A DNA stretch of 64,000 bases, from positions 47,439-111,438 of the forward strand of contig JAJZTF010000008.1 of the NCBI GenBank assembly GCA_021821945.1. The letters are read 5' to 3'. Under the pieces are notes generated by a model. That model was given only the letters and a program-made list of their open reading frames with translations. It was not told where the DNA came from and did not search any database. The DNA is from Pseudomonadota bacterium. GTDB taxonomy: Bacteria; Pseudomonadota; Gammaproteobacteria; Burkholderiales; Gallionellaceae. Shown in pieces: positions 28,572 through 35,903 of the stretch (the stretch's first letter is position 1; each line of letters starts with the position of its first letter). Made by a program: the position numbers and the translations under genes.

Positions 28572-28888
28572 TTTTTATACCGCATGGCTGGCGCCATGCA
28601 TCGCATCAATCGGATCCGATCTGTCCCCTGCAAATCGGGCTCTGTTCGATCTTACTATAACAGCCCCGCCTCAACCAGCGACTTTTTGCGTCTGATTCAG
28701 CGCATCGGTCTGTCATCGGAATCAAGCATGCCGGGCATTAGGCGGAATTGCCCGCGCCTCTGTCTATAACTCCATCGGGTGACAAGGGTTATAACTCTAT
28801 AGTGTTGAGCCTCGTTGTATAATCCTATCCTGATGATCGGAAAAGCTGCACCCGACTTACTGAATCCACATTTGATGAATTTGATATC
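28572..28888. other. Divergent regulatory region upstream of the kinase and phosphoesterase genes
   Basis: This stretch of 317 bp has no long gene. It holds a TATAAT box at 28818-28823, an 8-bp direct repeat TATAACTC at 28765-28772 and 28790-28797 (25 bp apart), and a 20-codon open frame (ATG 28833 to TGA 28895) that ends overlapping the kinase start. The TATAAT would place the transcript start close to the ATG of this mini-frame. The base composition is more AT-rich than its neighbours. Confidence 0.5.
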
Positions 28889-28895
28889 ATGTTGA
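28833..28895 (+). CDS. Possible 20-residue leader peptide before the kinase gene
   Basis: The frame starts ATG 28833 (MIGKAAPDLLNPH...) and its TGA overlaps an internal ATG of the kinase (TGATG, 28893-28897). A TATAAT box 10-15 bases upstream suggests the mRNA may begin at or next to this ATG. It has no visible ribosome-binding site. Translation could be coupled to kinase translation. The evidence is only positional. Confidence 0.25.
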   Translation: MIGKAAPDLLNPHLMNLISC

Positions 28896-30103
28896 TGAGA
28901 AAGAGAAAAAATTCCCCCCCTGGCAATGCCGAAGGCGCATTCCTGTGGCTGCGCGAACCCGAGTTCACGCCTCCGGATTCCAGCAACGAAACCCAGGCCT
29001 TGCAGAATGCGCCCCGCATCGGAGAACTCAAGACCCTGCTTCAGCTTTTTCTCGAAAATATCGTCAAACTTTCCGGGGCTGCCTCCGCAGTGCTACGCCT
29101 TTTGTCCCCCGACGGCCGCACGCTGCAGATCATCAGCTCATCCGGCTTCCCCCTTGAACTGTCCGAAGAATCGGCAGCCTTCAAGGAACTGAATTGCGAA
29201 ATCGTCCACAACGCCGCGCTAAGCGGAGAAATCCAGATACTCGACATCGATCTGCAGGACCCCGAAGCCGGCTGCCACTTTCAGTCCCTGATCGTCCTGC
29301 CGCTCAAGCCGCCACACCCGCCCGGCACACCGCTTGGCATCCTCAGCATCCTGTTTGCCGCGCCGCGCGAATCGGCGGTACAAAAAACGGACGCGATAGA
29401 AACGCTGGCGGAGATGATGAGCGCTGCGATCGAGCACACCCACATCAATCGCGAAGCAAGGCGCATCGAACTGATCAACGAGCGCCAGGCGATCGCCAAT
29501 GACATTCACGACTCCCTTGCGCAGACGCTGACTTATGCGCGCATGCGCGTGAGCATGCTGATCGAGGCCGATCGCAACAACAACAAGCTGATGACCAAGA
29601 AATACGCAAGCGACCTCGACGAGGCGCTCGAGATCGCGCAGAAGAACGCACGCGAACTGGTCACCAACTTCAGGTCAGAAATCAACCGCGGCGGCCTGTC
29701 TGCGGCGCTCAATGATCTCGCCAACGAATTTCGCAAGCGCAACAACATCGCTCTCGAGTATCATAACAGGCTGGCCGATCTTGAACTTCCGCTCGAGCAC
29801 GAAATACAGACATACCATATCGTTCACGAGGCGCTGAACAACATCTCCCGCCATTCCGGCGCAACCCATGCCCGCCTGTCCGTCAATGCCCATGCCGGCT
29901 ATTACGTCTTCACCATCGAGGACAACGGAAGCGGCGCATGCACCTTCGCGCCGGTCGAGGGACATTATGGCGTGCTGATCATGCGCGAGCGGGCAAATCA
30001 GATAGGCGGCACCATCAAGGTGGAAAGCGCAACAGGCCAAGGGACGCAGGTACAATTGTATTTCCCCGAACCTTCGCCGAACTGGAGAGCAACAAATGAG
30101 TGA
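28889..30103 (+). CDS. Soluble GAF-domain sensor histidine kinase (NarX/HisKA_3 type)
   Basis: The protein is 404 residues with no membrane segment, so the sensor is cytoplasmic. A GAF-like domain occupies about residues 45-185 and includes Cys103 and Cys129. A HisKA_3 dimerisation domain with the phosphorylated His207 (ANDIHDSLAQTL) follows, then an HATPase_c domain (HEALNNISRHSGATH; IEDNGSGA). The start may be ATG 28889 or ATG 28895. It overlaps the response regulator gene by 8 bases and is followed by the sulfide:quinone oxidoreductase gene, suggesting a sulfur or redox cue. The ligand is not shown by the sequence. Confidence 0.9.
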   Translation: MLMRKRKNSPPGNAEGAFLWLREPEFTPPDSSNETQALQNAPRIGELKTLLQLFLENIVKLSGAASAVLRLLSPDGRTLQIISSSGFPLELSEESAAFKELNCEIVHNAALSGEIQILDIDLQDPEAGCHFQSLIVLPLKPPHPPGTPLGILSILFAAPRESAVQKTDAIETLAEMMSAAIEHTHINREARRIELINERQAIANDIHDSLAQTLTYARMRVSMLIEADRNNNKLMTKKYASDLDEALEIAQKNARELVTNFRSEINRGGLSAALNDLANEFRKRNNIALEYHNRLADLELPLEHEIQTYHIVHEALNNISRHSGATHARLSVNAHAGYYVFTIEDNGSGACTFAPVEGHYGVLIMRERANQIGGTIKVESATGQGTQVQLYFPEPSPNWRATNE

Positions 30104-30761
30104 CAAACTGAGAATCATACTGGTCGATGACCAGTGCCTGTGCCGGCGGGGCTTGAGCGAACTGCTGGGCAACTGCTACGACTTCGACGTGATAGGCACG
30201 ACCGACAACATCGGCGAATTGCGCACGATGCTGAATGAAAAACCCGATCTTCTGATCGTCGACCTGCGCATGAAGCCGATGGACGGCATCTCCCTTCTGA
30301 AGCAGCTGCGCAAGGAAGAATGCACCGTGCCTGCGATCATGCTCACCATGAGCGACTCGGATGCAGACCTCAAGAATGCGATACGTGCGGGTGTGCGCGG
30401 ATATCTGCTGAAGGACATGCCGCCGGAAGAGGTCGTGGACGCGATACGCCGCGTCGCAGCCGGTGAACTCGTCGTGGCACCAGCGATGACAGTCAAGATG
30501 ATAGAGATGCTGCGCGACGAACAACCCGAGCAGGAGACAAGAAATTCGCTTAAACTACTCACCGAGCGCGAGCGCGAGATCCTGCAGCTGCTTTCCCGCG
30601 GCGAAAGCAACAAGGCCATCGCGCTCAACCTGAAGATCAGCTATGACACGGTCAAGCAGCATGTTCGCCATATCCTGAACAAGCTCAACCTGTCCTCAAG
30701 GGTGAAGGCTGCGGTCCTGTTCACCAAGGAGCAGGAAACCCAGGGCATAGACGATCTGTAG
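30096..30761 (+). CDS. NarL/LuxR-family response regulator
   Basis: The protein is 221 residues. The receiver domain has acidic pair D11-D12, phosphoacceptor D56 (LIVDLRM), and conserved Lys in YLLKDM. A LuxR-type helix-turn-helix closes the protein (LTEREREILQLLSRGESNKA...). The pocket segment reads DDQCLCRRGL, where most relatives have His-x-Leu-Phe, so two Cys (C14, C16) sit beside the phosphorylation pocket. Its gene starts inside the kinase gene, so the two are a cognate pair. Likely targets are the neighbouring sulfur genes. Confidence 0.93.
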   Translation: MSDKLRIILVDDQCLCRRGLSELLGNCYDFDVIGTTDNIGELRTMLNEKPDLLIVDLRMKPMDGISLLKQLRKEECTVPAIMLTMSDSDADLKNAIRAGVRGYLLKDMPPEEVVDAIRRVAAGELVVAPAMTVKMIEMLRDEQPEQETRNSLKLLTEREREILQLLSRGESNKAIALNLKISYDTVKQHVRHILNKLNLSSRVKAAVLFTKEQETQGIDDL

Positions 30762-30787
30762 ACCCGGCATTTTCAATTCACTATAGA
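30759..30787 (+). promoter_or_regulatory. Possible promoter upstream of sqr
   Basis: TAGACC (30759-30764, overlapping the regulator stop) and TATAGA (30782-30787) are separated by 17 bp, each 4/6 to consensus. The 75-bp gap also carries a strong GAGGAGGGG ribosome-binding site just before the sqr ATG. The gene could also be read through from the regulator. Confidence 0.3.
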
Positions 30788-30836
30788 CTCAACCGGAGAA
30801 AAGGCAGCAATCGACATCAACCAAGAGGAGGGGAAA

Positions 30837-32105
30837 ATGGCACACATCGTCATCATGGGAGCAGGAATCGGCGGGATGCCCGCAGCCTACGAAATGCGCG
30901 AGAAGCTGGACAAGACTCACAAGGTCACCGTCATTTCGAACAGCGAGAATTTCAACTTCATGCCCTCCAACCCCTGGTTAGGCGTCAAATGGCGGGAGCG
31001 AGACCAGATAGACTTCCCCATCCGCTCCTATCTCGAGCGCAAGGGGATAGACTTCATCTCCTGCGGCGTCAAGCGCGTACACCCCGACAACAATCAGCTC
31101 GAGCTCAACGACGGCCAGACGATGAGCTATGACTATCTTGTGATCGCCACGGGCCCCAAGCTCGCCTTCGACGAGGTCGAGGGACTGGGCCCGAACGGTT
31201 ACACCCACTCGGTATGCCATGTGGATCACGCGATGAAATCCAATGCGGAATGGGAAAACTTCTGCAGCAATCCCGGCCCCATCGTCGTCGGCGCCGTGCA
31301 GGGCGCATCCTGCTTCGGCCCCGCATATGAGTATGCATTCATCATGGAAACCGACCTGAGGCGCAGGAAGATACGCAACAAGGTTCCGATGACCTTCGTC
31401 ACCGCAGAGCCCTATATCGGCCATCTCGGCCTGGGCGGCGTGGGCGACTCCAAGGGAATACTGGAATCCGGCATGCGCGACAAGCACATCAAGTGGATCT
31501 GCAATGCCAAGGTGACGAAAGTCGAAGCGGGCAAGATGTATGTCACCGAGCACGACGAGACCGGTGCCGAGATCAAGAAGCACGAACTGCCCTTCAACTA
31601 CAGCATGATGCTGCCGGCCTTCAAGGGAGTGGATGCGGTATTCGGCATCGATGGGCTGGTCCAGGCGCGCGGCTTCGTGATCGTGGACAAGAACCAGCGC
31701 AATCCCAAATACAAAAACATCTTTGCAGTGGGCGTCTGCGTTGCGATCCCTCCCGTCGAACCCACCCCCATTCCGGTAGGCACGCCCAAGACAGGCTACA
31801 TGATCGAATCCATGGTCACCGCAACCGTATACAACATCCATGCCGAGCTGACCGGCGGCACCCCGGACAAGGAGGGAACCTGGAACGCGATCTGCCTTGC
31901 GGACTTCGGCGACAGCGGCGTAGCCTTCGTCGCAGTCCCCCAGATTCCGCCGCGCAACGTGAACTGGTTCTCCGAAGGAAAATGGGTGCATCTGGCGAAG
32001 ATCGCCTTCGAAAAATACTTCATACGCAAGATGAAAAAGGGAACTTCCGAGCCTTTCTACGAGGGCAGCATTTTGAAGATGATGGGCATAGAGAAACTCA
32101 AATAA
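30837..32105 (+). CDS. sqr: Sulfide:quinone oxidoreductase, type I
   Basis: FAD enzyme that oxidises sulfide to sulfane sulfur and reduces quinone at the cytoplasmic membrane. The protein is 422 residues. The FAD motif is GAGIGG (8-13). The three catalytic Cys of the Acidithiobacillus enzyme (C128, C160, C356) are matched by C127 (SVCHVDHA), C159 ([10 protein letters not shown]) and C353 ([10 protein letters not shown]). The C-terminus has the amphipathic [18 protein letters not shown] helix used for membrane attachment. It has a strong GAGGAGGGG ribosome-binding site and follows the two-component pair by 75 bp. Confidence 0.93.
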   Translation: MAHIVIMGAGIGGMPAAYEMREKLDKTHKVTVISNSENFNFMPSNPWLGVKWRERDQIDFPIRSYLERKGIDFISCGVKRVHPDNNQLELNDGQTMSYDYLVIATGPKLAFDEVEGLGPNGYTHSVCHVDHAMKSNAEWENFCSNPGPIVVGAVQGASCFGPAYEYAFIMETDLRRRKIRNKVPMTFVTAEPYIGHLGLGGVGDSKGILESGMRDKHIKWICNAKVTKVEAGKMYVTEHDETGAEIKKHELPFNYSMMLPAFKGVDAVFGIDGLVQARGFVIVDKNQRNPKYKNIFAVGVCVAIPPVEPTPIPVGTPKTGYMIESMVTATVYNIHAELTGGTPDKEGTWNAICLADFGDSGVAFVAVPQIPPRNVNWFSEGKWVHLAKIAFEKYFIRKMKKGTSEPFYEGSILKMMGIEKLK

Positions 32106-32131
32106 CTCAACCAACGACACAAGGAATACGC

Positions 32132-32716
32132 ATGCAGCTCGACGAACAAAGCCTGGACATCCTCTTCCGCGCCGCCCGCACACACAACGGGTGGCAAGAC
32201 AAGCCTGTCAGCGACGAGCTGCTGCGGCAGATTTACGACCTGATGAAATGGGCTCCCACCAGCGCAAACTCGAGTCCCGCCCGCATCGTGTTCGTGAAAA
32301 GCGAAGCCGCCAAGAAGCGCCTGCTTCCGGCCATGATAGAAAGCAACGTGGAGAAGACCCGCACGGCGCCGGTCACCGCGATCATCGCCCAGGATCACGC
32401 GTTTTTTGAAAAGCTGCCGCAGCTCTTCCCGCACACCGATGCGCGCTCCTGGTTCGTCGGCAACCAGCCGCTGATCGACACCACCGCCTTCAGGAATGCA
32501 ACCCTGCAGGGAGCCTATCTCATCATCGCCGCTCGCGCGTTCGGCCTCGATGCCGGACCCATGTCGGGATTCGACAATGCAAAAGTGGACCAGGAATTCT
32601 TTGCGGGCACATCGATCAAGTCGAATTTCCTGATCAATCTCGGCTACGGAGATTCATCCAAGCTTTTCCCCAGAAGCCCGAGGCTGACTTTCGAAGAGGC
32701 CGCCAAAATTCTGTAG
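32132..32716 (+). CDS. RutE-like nitroreductase-family protein (malonic semialdehyde reductase type)
   Basis: The protein is 194 residues. It matches the RutE/HadB branch of the FMN nitroreductase fold: it starts [19 protein letters not shown], then [17 protein letters not shown] and [15 protein letters not shown]. In E. coli RutE reduces malonic semialdehyde in pyrimidine breakdown, but no other rut genes are here. AAGGA lies upstream of ATG 32132, 26 bp after sqr, so it may be co-transcribed with sqr. The substrate in this organism is uncertain. Confidence 0.88.
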   Translation: MQLDEQSLDILFRAARTHNGWQDKPVSDELLRQIYDLMKWAPTSANSSPARIVFVKSEAAKKRLLPAMIESNVEKTRTAPVTAIIAQDHAFFEKLPQLFPHTDARSWFVGNQPLIDTTAFRNATLQGAYLIIAARAFGLDAGPMSGFDNAKVDQEFFAGTSIKSNFLINLGYGDSSKLFPRSPRLTFEEAAKIL

Positions 32717-32729
32717 CCCTTCCGAGTAC

Positions 32730-32758
32730 TTGACCAAATTACTTGGTTGATATCTAAT
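32730..32758 (+). promoter_or_regulatory. Promoter of the DsrC/TusE-like gene with internal dyad
   Basis: TTGACC (32730-32735) and TCTAAT (32753-32758) are separated by 17 bp; each matches consensus at 5 of 6 positions. A perfect 5-bp dyad ACCAA-N5-TTGGT (32733-32747) overlaps the -35 and spacer, like an operator. The gene starts 34 bp downstream. Confidence 0.55.
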
Positions 32759-32792
32759 AGCCTCATTTAACGAGACTAGAAAGGTATCAATC

Positions 32793-33086
32793 ATGCAAAT
32801 CCCTGAACGCGATGGCGACGGCTACCTCGTCGATATGAGCGACTGGACCCCGGAAATCGGTCGGGCGATGGCTGAAGCGGACGGCTTCGAGCTCAACGAC
32901 AAGAAGTGGGAACAGATCATGAAGGCGCGCGAATATTACGAGGAGTTCGGTTCGGTTCCGCCGATACGCAAATTCAGCAAGTACATCGAGGAGGATCAGA
33001 AGGACGTTTTCGACCTGTGGATGACCGGCCCGATGAAGCCGATCACCAAGTACGGCGGCATGCCCAAGCCCACCGGCTGCGTCTGA
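32793..33086 (+). CDS. DsrC/TusE-like sulfur-carrier protein with one cysteine
   Basis: The protein is 97 residues in the DsrC/TusE/RspA superfamily: MSDWTPEIGRAMAEADGF, then EYYEEFGSVPPIRKFSKYI, then the C-terminal arm ending PKPTGCV. Only the penultimate Cys96 is present; the position of the second Cys of true DsrC (11 residues earlier) is Thr. It can therefore carry a persulfide, TusE-like, but cannot form the DsrC intramolecular disulfide. It has its own promoter just upstream. Partners could be the rhodanese, sulfide oxidation products, or HdrB. Confidence 0.9.
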   Translation: MQIPERDGDGYLVDMSDWTPEIGRAMAEADGFELNDKKWEQIMKAREYYEEFGSVPPIRKFSKYIEEDQKDVFDLWMTGPMKPITKYGGMPKPTGCV

Positions 33087-33092
33087 GCCTTG

Positions 33093-33449
33093 TTACGATT
33101 GGGCGGCCTCGTGCCGCTCGATCAGGTTGTCTATGAATTCGCGCAGGAATCCTTCTGTCTGCGCTCCGTGGAAGCGGCCCACTTCCAGACCCTTGCTGTA
33201 TGCGATCACGGTGGGAAAGCCTCGCACCTTGTGGCGCCCTGCGATCTTCATGTTTTCGTCGGCATCGACGATCCCGAGGTTGAATTTGCCGTCATAGGCC
33301 AAGACCATCTTGTGCAGCAGCGGCCCAAGCACGCGGCACGGCCCGCACCAGTCCGCGCTGATATCCAGCAGCACAGGCAGCTTGTGGGAGGCCGCCACGA
33401 CTAGTTCTTCGAAGTTGTCTTCTTCGACGTTGTAGGAGAAATTGCTCAT
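33093..33449 (-). CDS. Thioredoxin-like protein
   Basis: The protein is 118 residues and has the active site DISADWCGPCRVLGPLL with the standard WCGPC motif and the cis-proline in RGFPTVIAY. The start ATG at 33449 has GGAAG upstream; an upstream in-frame extension to 33512 would cross the terminator at 33483-33508 and is rejected. No signal peptide is seen, so it is cytoplasmic. It is convergent with the DsrC-like gene (6 bp gap). It may reduce the persulfide or disulfide forms of the local sulfur carriers. Confidence 0.92.
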   Translation of the reverse strand: MSNFSYNVEEDNFEELVVAASHKLPVLLDISADWCGPCRVLGPLLHKMVLAYDGKFNLGIVDADENMKIAGRHKVRGFPTVIAYSKGLEVGRFHGAQTEGFLREFIDNLIERHEAAQS

Positions 33450-33482
33450 CTGACGCTTCCATGTGAAATTGCAATGCAAAAC

Positions 33483-33508
33483 AAAAAACCGACTCGCGTC
33501 GGTTTTTT
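33483..33508 (-). terminator. Intrinsic terminator of the cytochrome c gene
   Basis: The arms AAAAAACCGAC (33483-33493) and GTCGGTTTTTT (33498-33508) form an 11-bp stem with a 4-base loop. The A and T runs make it work in both directions. It is 18 bp past the cytochrome stop and insulates the thioredoxin gene from it. Confidence 0.85.
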
Positions 33509-33525
33509 GCATCAGGCAACAAGGA

Positions 33526-33840
33526 TTACTTCAAGGTCATGATGAACTTGGCAAGGGATGCGATCTGCGCATCGCTCGCACCCATGCCCTTGGGAGGCAT
33601 GTTGCCCATCTTCCATCCGAACTGGCCGCCCTTGGTGATATGGTCGACCAGGGTCTTTTCCGCATCAGCCTGCCCCTTGTACTTGGCTGCCACATCCTTC
33701 CATGCAGGCCCAACCATCTTTCTGTCTATCGCATGGCACGCCCCGCACTTGGCCTTGCCATCAGCAGGCATATCCACAGCCATTGCGCTACCTGCGAGCA
33801 ACAAACCTGCTACCGACAGACTTACGAGTACTGTTTTCAT
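33526..33840 (-). CDS. Small periplasmic cytochrome c (c551/c552 type)
   Basis: The protein is 104 residues. Residues 1-21 are a signal peptide ending AMA. One haem site is present, C32-x-x-C35-H36 (KCGACHAIDRKMVGP), and the sixth ligand Met is in GNMPPKGMGAS. The mature size is about 83 residues, like class I cytochrome c551. It is an electron carrier between periplasmic oxidoreductases and a terminal oxidase or reductase. A GGAGAAAA-type ribosome site precedes it and a perfect palindrome lies about 75 bp upstream. Confidence 0.94.
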   Translation of the reverse strand: MKTVLVSLSVAGLLLAGSAMAVDMPADGKAKCGACHAIDRKMVGPAWKDVAAKYKGQADAEKTLVDHITKGGQFGWKMGNMPPKGMGASDAQIASLAKFIMTLK

Positions 33841-33912
33841 GATTTTTTCTCCTCTATGTTGATGAAAGATGAAACCACCTGCAATATAAGAATAACATTA
33901 TTTACTGACTTT

Positions 33913-33928
33913 GCAACAACCTTGTTGC
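33913..33928. promoter_or_regulatory. Perfect palindrome upstream of the cytochrome c gene
   Basis: GCAACAA (33913-33919) and TTGTTGC (33922-33928) are perfect inverted arms with a 2-base centre. It lies 73-88 bp upstream of the cytochrome start and 12 bp after the exonuclease stop. No T run follows on the minus strand, so an operator is more likely than a terminator. Confidence 0.4.
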
Positions 33929-33939
33929 CATCGAGGCAA

Positions 33940-34848
33940 TTATATCTCCCTTGCGGCGCGATTGCCCGGCCGGTTCGAAAAGCGCGTCAGGCAGTTGTGC
34001 ACCTCGATCTCCACCCTCGCCTTCCTGCCATTGTAGACACTGTCCTTCAGCCACGCCACCTCGGCCTTGAGCGCTTCGTCGCCAAAAACCGTGATATGCC
34101 AGGATTTTTTTTCCGCATCCCATCGGTAACGGCGCGCCTTTAGCACATCCTTGGATTCGAATGACGAGCCGGTCGCATACACCTGGTAGCTTTTCTGCGG
34201 AAGGGCATCGAGCACAGACTGCAGGACCCGCCTTTTGGACTTCGGCAGGTTCTGCTGCAGGATTTCAAGCAATGCATAGCAGTCCTCCTCGGCCCGATGA
34301 GCCTCGTAGAAGAAGCCGTATTGATACGCGATATAGTCGAGCTTGGCCGACCCCATTCCCTCGCCGTTCCAGTCGACCTGGGAAAGCGAGCACCCCCATG
34401 GCAGGGACTCGAAGATGGGCAGGCGCTTTTCCAGAAACACCCTGTCGAATTTCGCATTGTGCGCCACGACCAGTTCGACTCCCTCGAGGAATCCCGCCAC
34501 CGCTTCGTCGTCGATGCGTTTTCCCCTGACCATCTCGTCGGTGATGCCGTGCACAGCCACCGATTCGGCGGGTATCGGAAAGCCCGGATCCTCTAGCTGA
34601 TCAAAGGAAGCCAGCACACGGCAAGCCTGCCCTGTCCCCCTGTCGTATTCGAAGAGCACCATGCCAAGCTCGATGACCGCATCCCGCCCGTGATCGATTC
34701 CTGTCGTCTCCGTGTCGACCACGACGCCCCTTGCAAGATTTTCCTGGGCAGCTTCAGAAAACAGGGTTCTTGGCATGAGCCTGCGTATCACCCTGTAATC
34801 CGCATGCGCATCGAGGAGTTCGACAGCCTCTGCGATTGATTTTTCCAT
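33940..34848 (-). CDS. DEDD-type 3'-5' exonuclease (DNA polymerase III epsilon-like)
   Basis: The protein is 302 residues. The exonuclease motifs are DTETTG (VVVDTETTGIDHG), HNAKFDRVFLE, and HRAEEDCYALLEIL, which give the four acidic residues and His of the DEDDh group. The N-terminal 40 residues and the C-terminal 90 residues are extra parts not found in DnaQ; the latter is basic and may bind DNA. It is close to the selD start (4 bp gap) on the same strand. It is probably a repair or proofreading-like nuclease rather than DnaQ itself. Confidence 0.9.
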   Translation of the reverse strand: MEKSIAEAVELLDAHADYRVIRRLMPRTLFSEAAQENLARGVVVDTETTGIDHGRDAVIELGMVLFEYDRGTGQACRVLASFDQLEDPGFPIPAESVAVHGITDEMVRGKRIDDEAVAGFLEGVELVVAHNAKFDRVFLEKRLPIFESLPWGCSLSQVDWNGEGMGSAKLDYIAYQYGFFYEAHRAEEDCYALLEILQQNLPKSKRRVLQSVLDALPQKSYQVYATGSSFESKDVLKARRYRWDAEKKSWHITVFGDEALKAEVAWLKDSVYNGRKARVEIEVHNCLTRFSNRPGNRAAREI

Positions 34849-34852
34849 GGGA

Positions 34853-35893
34853 TTATCCGACCGTCACTTTGGGCAAGCCCGACTTCATGCTTCCGATCGC
34901 AGACGCCTCCTGGAATCCGGACTTTCGAAAACAGTCCAGCACCTCTTCCGCATGTTCCGGCGAGACGGAAACAAGAAGCCCTCCGCTGGTCTGCGCATCC
35001 GCAAGCAGCCTTTGCTGCCAGGCTTCGAGATGGCTCGAAAAATCCACGTCCTTCCCGTAGCTTGCCATGTTGCGCTCTATCGCGCCCGGCCCATATCCCG
35101 CCCTGGCAAGGGGCAGCGCAGACGAAAGGACAGGAACCTGATCGAAACGGATTTCGGCAGCCAATCCGGATCCTTTGCACATCTCGAGCAGGTGGCCCAG
35201 CAGGCCGAATCCCGTCACATCGGTCATCGCATGGACGCCCGGTATTTCAGAAATCTTCGTCCCCACGCTGTTGAGCCTCGTGGTCACTTCGACCAGCTCC
35301 GCATAGCCTTCATCGGAGAGCGCGCCTTTCTTCAGGGCGGCAGCCAGGATGCCCACCCCGAGGCCCTTGCCGAGTATCAGCGCATCGCCATCCCTGGCTT
35401 CGCTGTTCCTCTTCAATCTTTCCGGGTGCACGATGCCCAGCGCGACCAGCCCGTAGATCGGCTCCTGGGAGTCGATGGAGTGTCCGCCCGCCAGGGGAAT
35501 GTTCGCACGCTTGCAGACCGATTCGCCGCCTTGCAGAATCGAACGTATCGTCTCGACCGGAAGCTTGTTGATCGGCATGCCGACGATCGCCAGCGCCATG
35601 ATGGGTGTGCCTCCCATCGCATACACGTCGGACAGCGCATTGGTAGCGGCGATGCGGCCGAAGTCGAAAGGGTCGTCCACGATGGGCATGAAAAAATCCG
35701 TGGTCGCAATGATCGCCTGATCGTCGTTCAGCCTGTATACCGCCGCGTCGTCGCTGTTCTCGGTGCCCACTAGGAGGTCGGGGTACGGCATCTTGCTTCC
35801 CGCGTCCGCCAGGATCTGCTGCAGCATGGACGGGGCGATTTTGCAGCCGCATCCTCCGCCATGAGATAATTGAGTCAATTTTACTTCGGACAT
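34853..35893 (-). CDS. selD: Selenide, water dikinase
   Basis: Makes selenophosphate from selenide and ATP. The protein is 346 residues. The catalytic loop is SHGGGCGCKI, with C15 and K18 corresponding to C17 and K20 of the E. coli enzyme; the position is Cys, not selenocysteine. ATP-site residues are in TTDFFMPIVDDPFDFGRIA. The ATG at 35893 has GAGGGG upstream, inside the 10-bp gap and the start of mnmH. selA/selB are not in the window, so the clear local use is tRNA selenation by MnmH. Confidence 0.95.
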   Translation of the reverse strand: MSEVKLTQLSHGGGCGCKIAPSMLQQILADAGSKMPYPDLLVGTENSDDAAVYRLNDDQAIIATTDFFMPIVDDPFDFGRIAATNALSDVYAMGGTPIMALAIVGMPINKLPVETIRSILQGGESVCKRANIPLAGGHSIDSQEPIYGLVALGIVHPERLKRNSEARDGDALILGKGLGVGILAAALKKGALSDEGYAELVEVTTRLNSVGTKISEIPGVHAMTDVTGFGLLGHLLEMCKGSGLAAEIRFDQVPVLSSALPLARAGYGPGAIERNMASYGKDVDFSSHLEAWQQRLLADAQTSGGLLVSVSPEHAEEVLDCFRKSGFQEASAIGSMKSGLPKVTVG

Positions 35894-35903
35894 AAACCCC
35901 TCG

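Noticed and set aside
32793..33086. True DsrC of the dissimilatory sulfite reductase system
   Set aside because: The second conserved Cys is absent (Thr), and no dsr genes are in the window.
33913..33928. Terminator of the exonuclease gene
   Set aside because: The palindrome is not followed by a T run on the minus strand, so an operator is preferred, though not proven.
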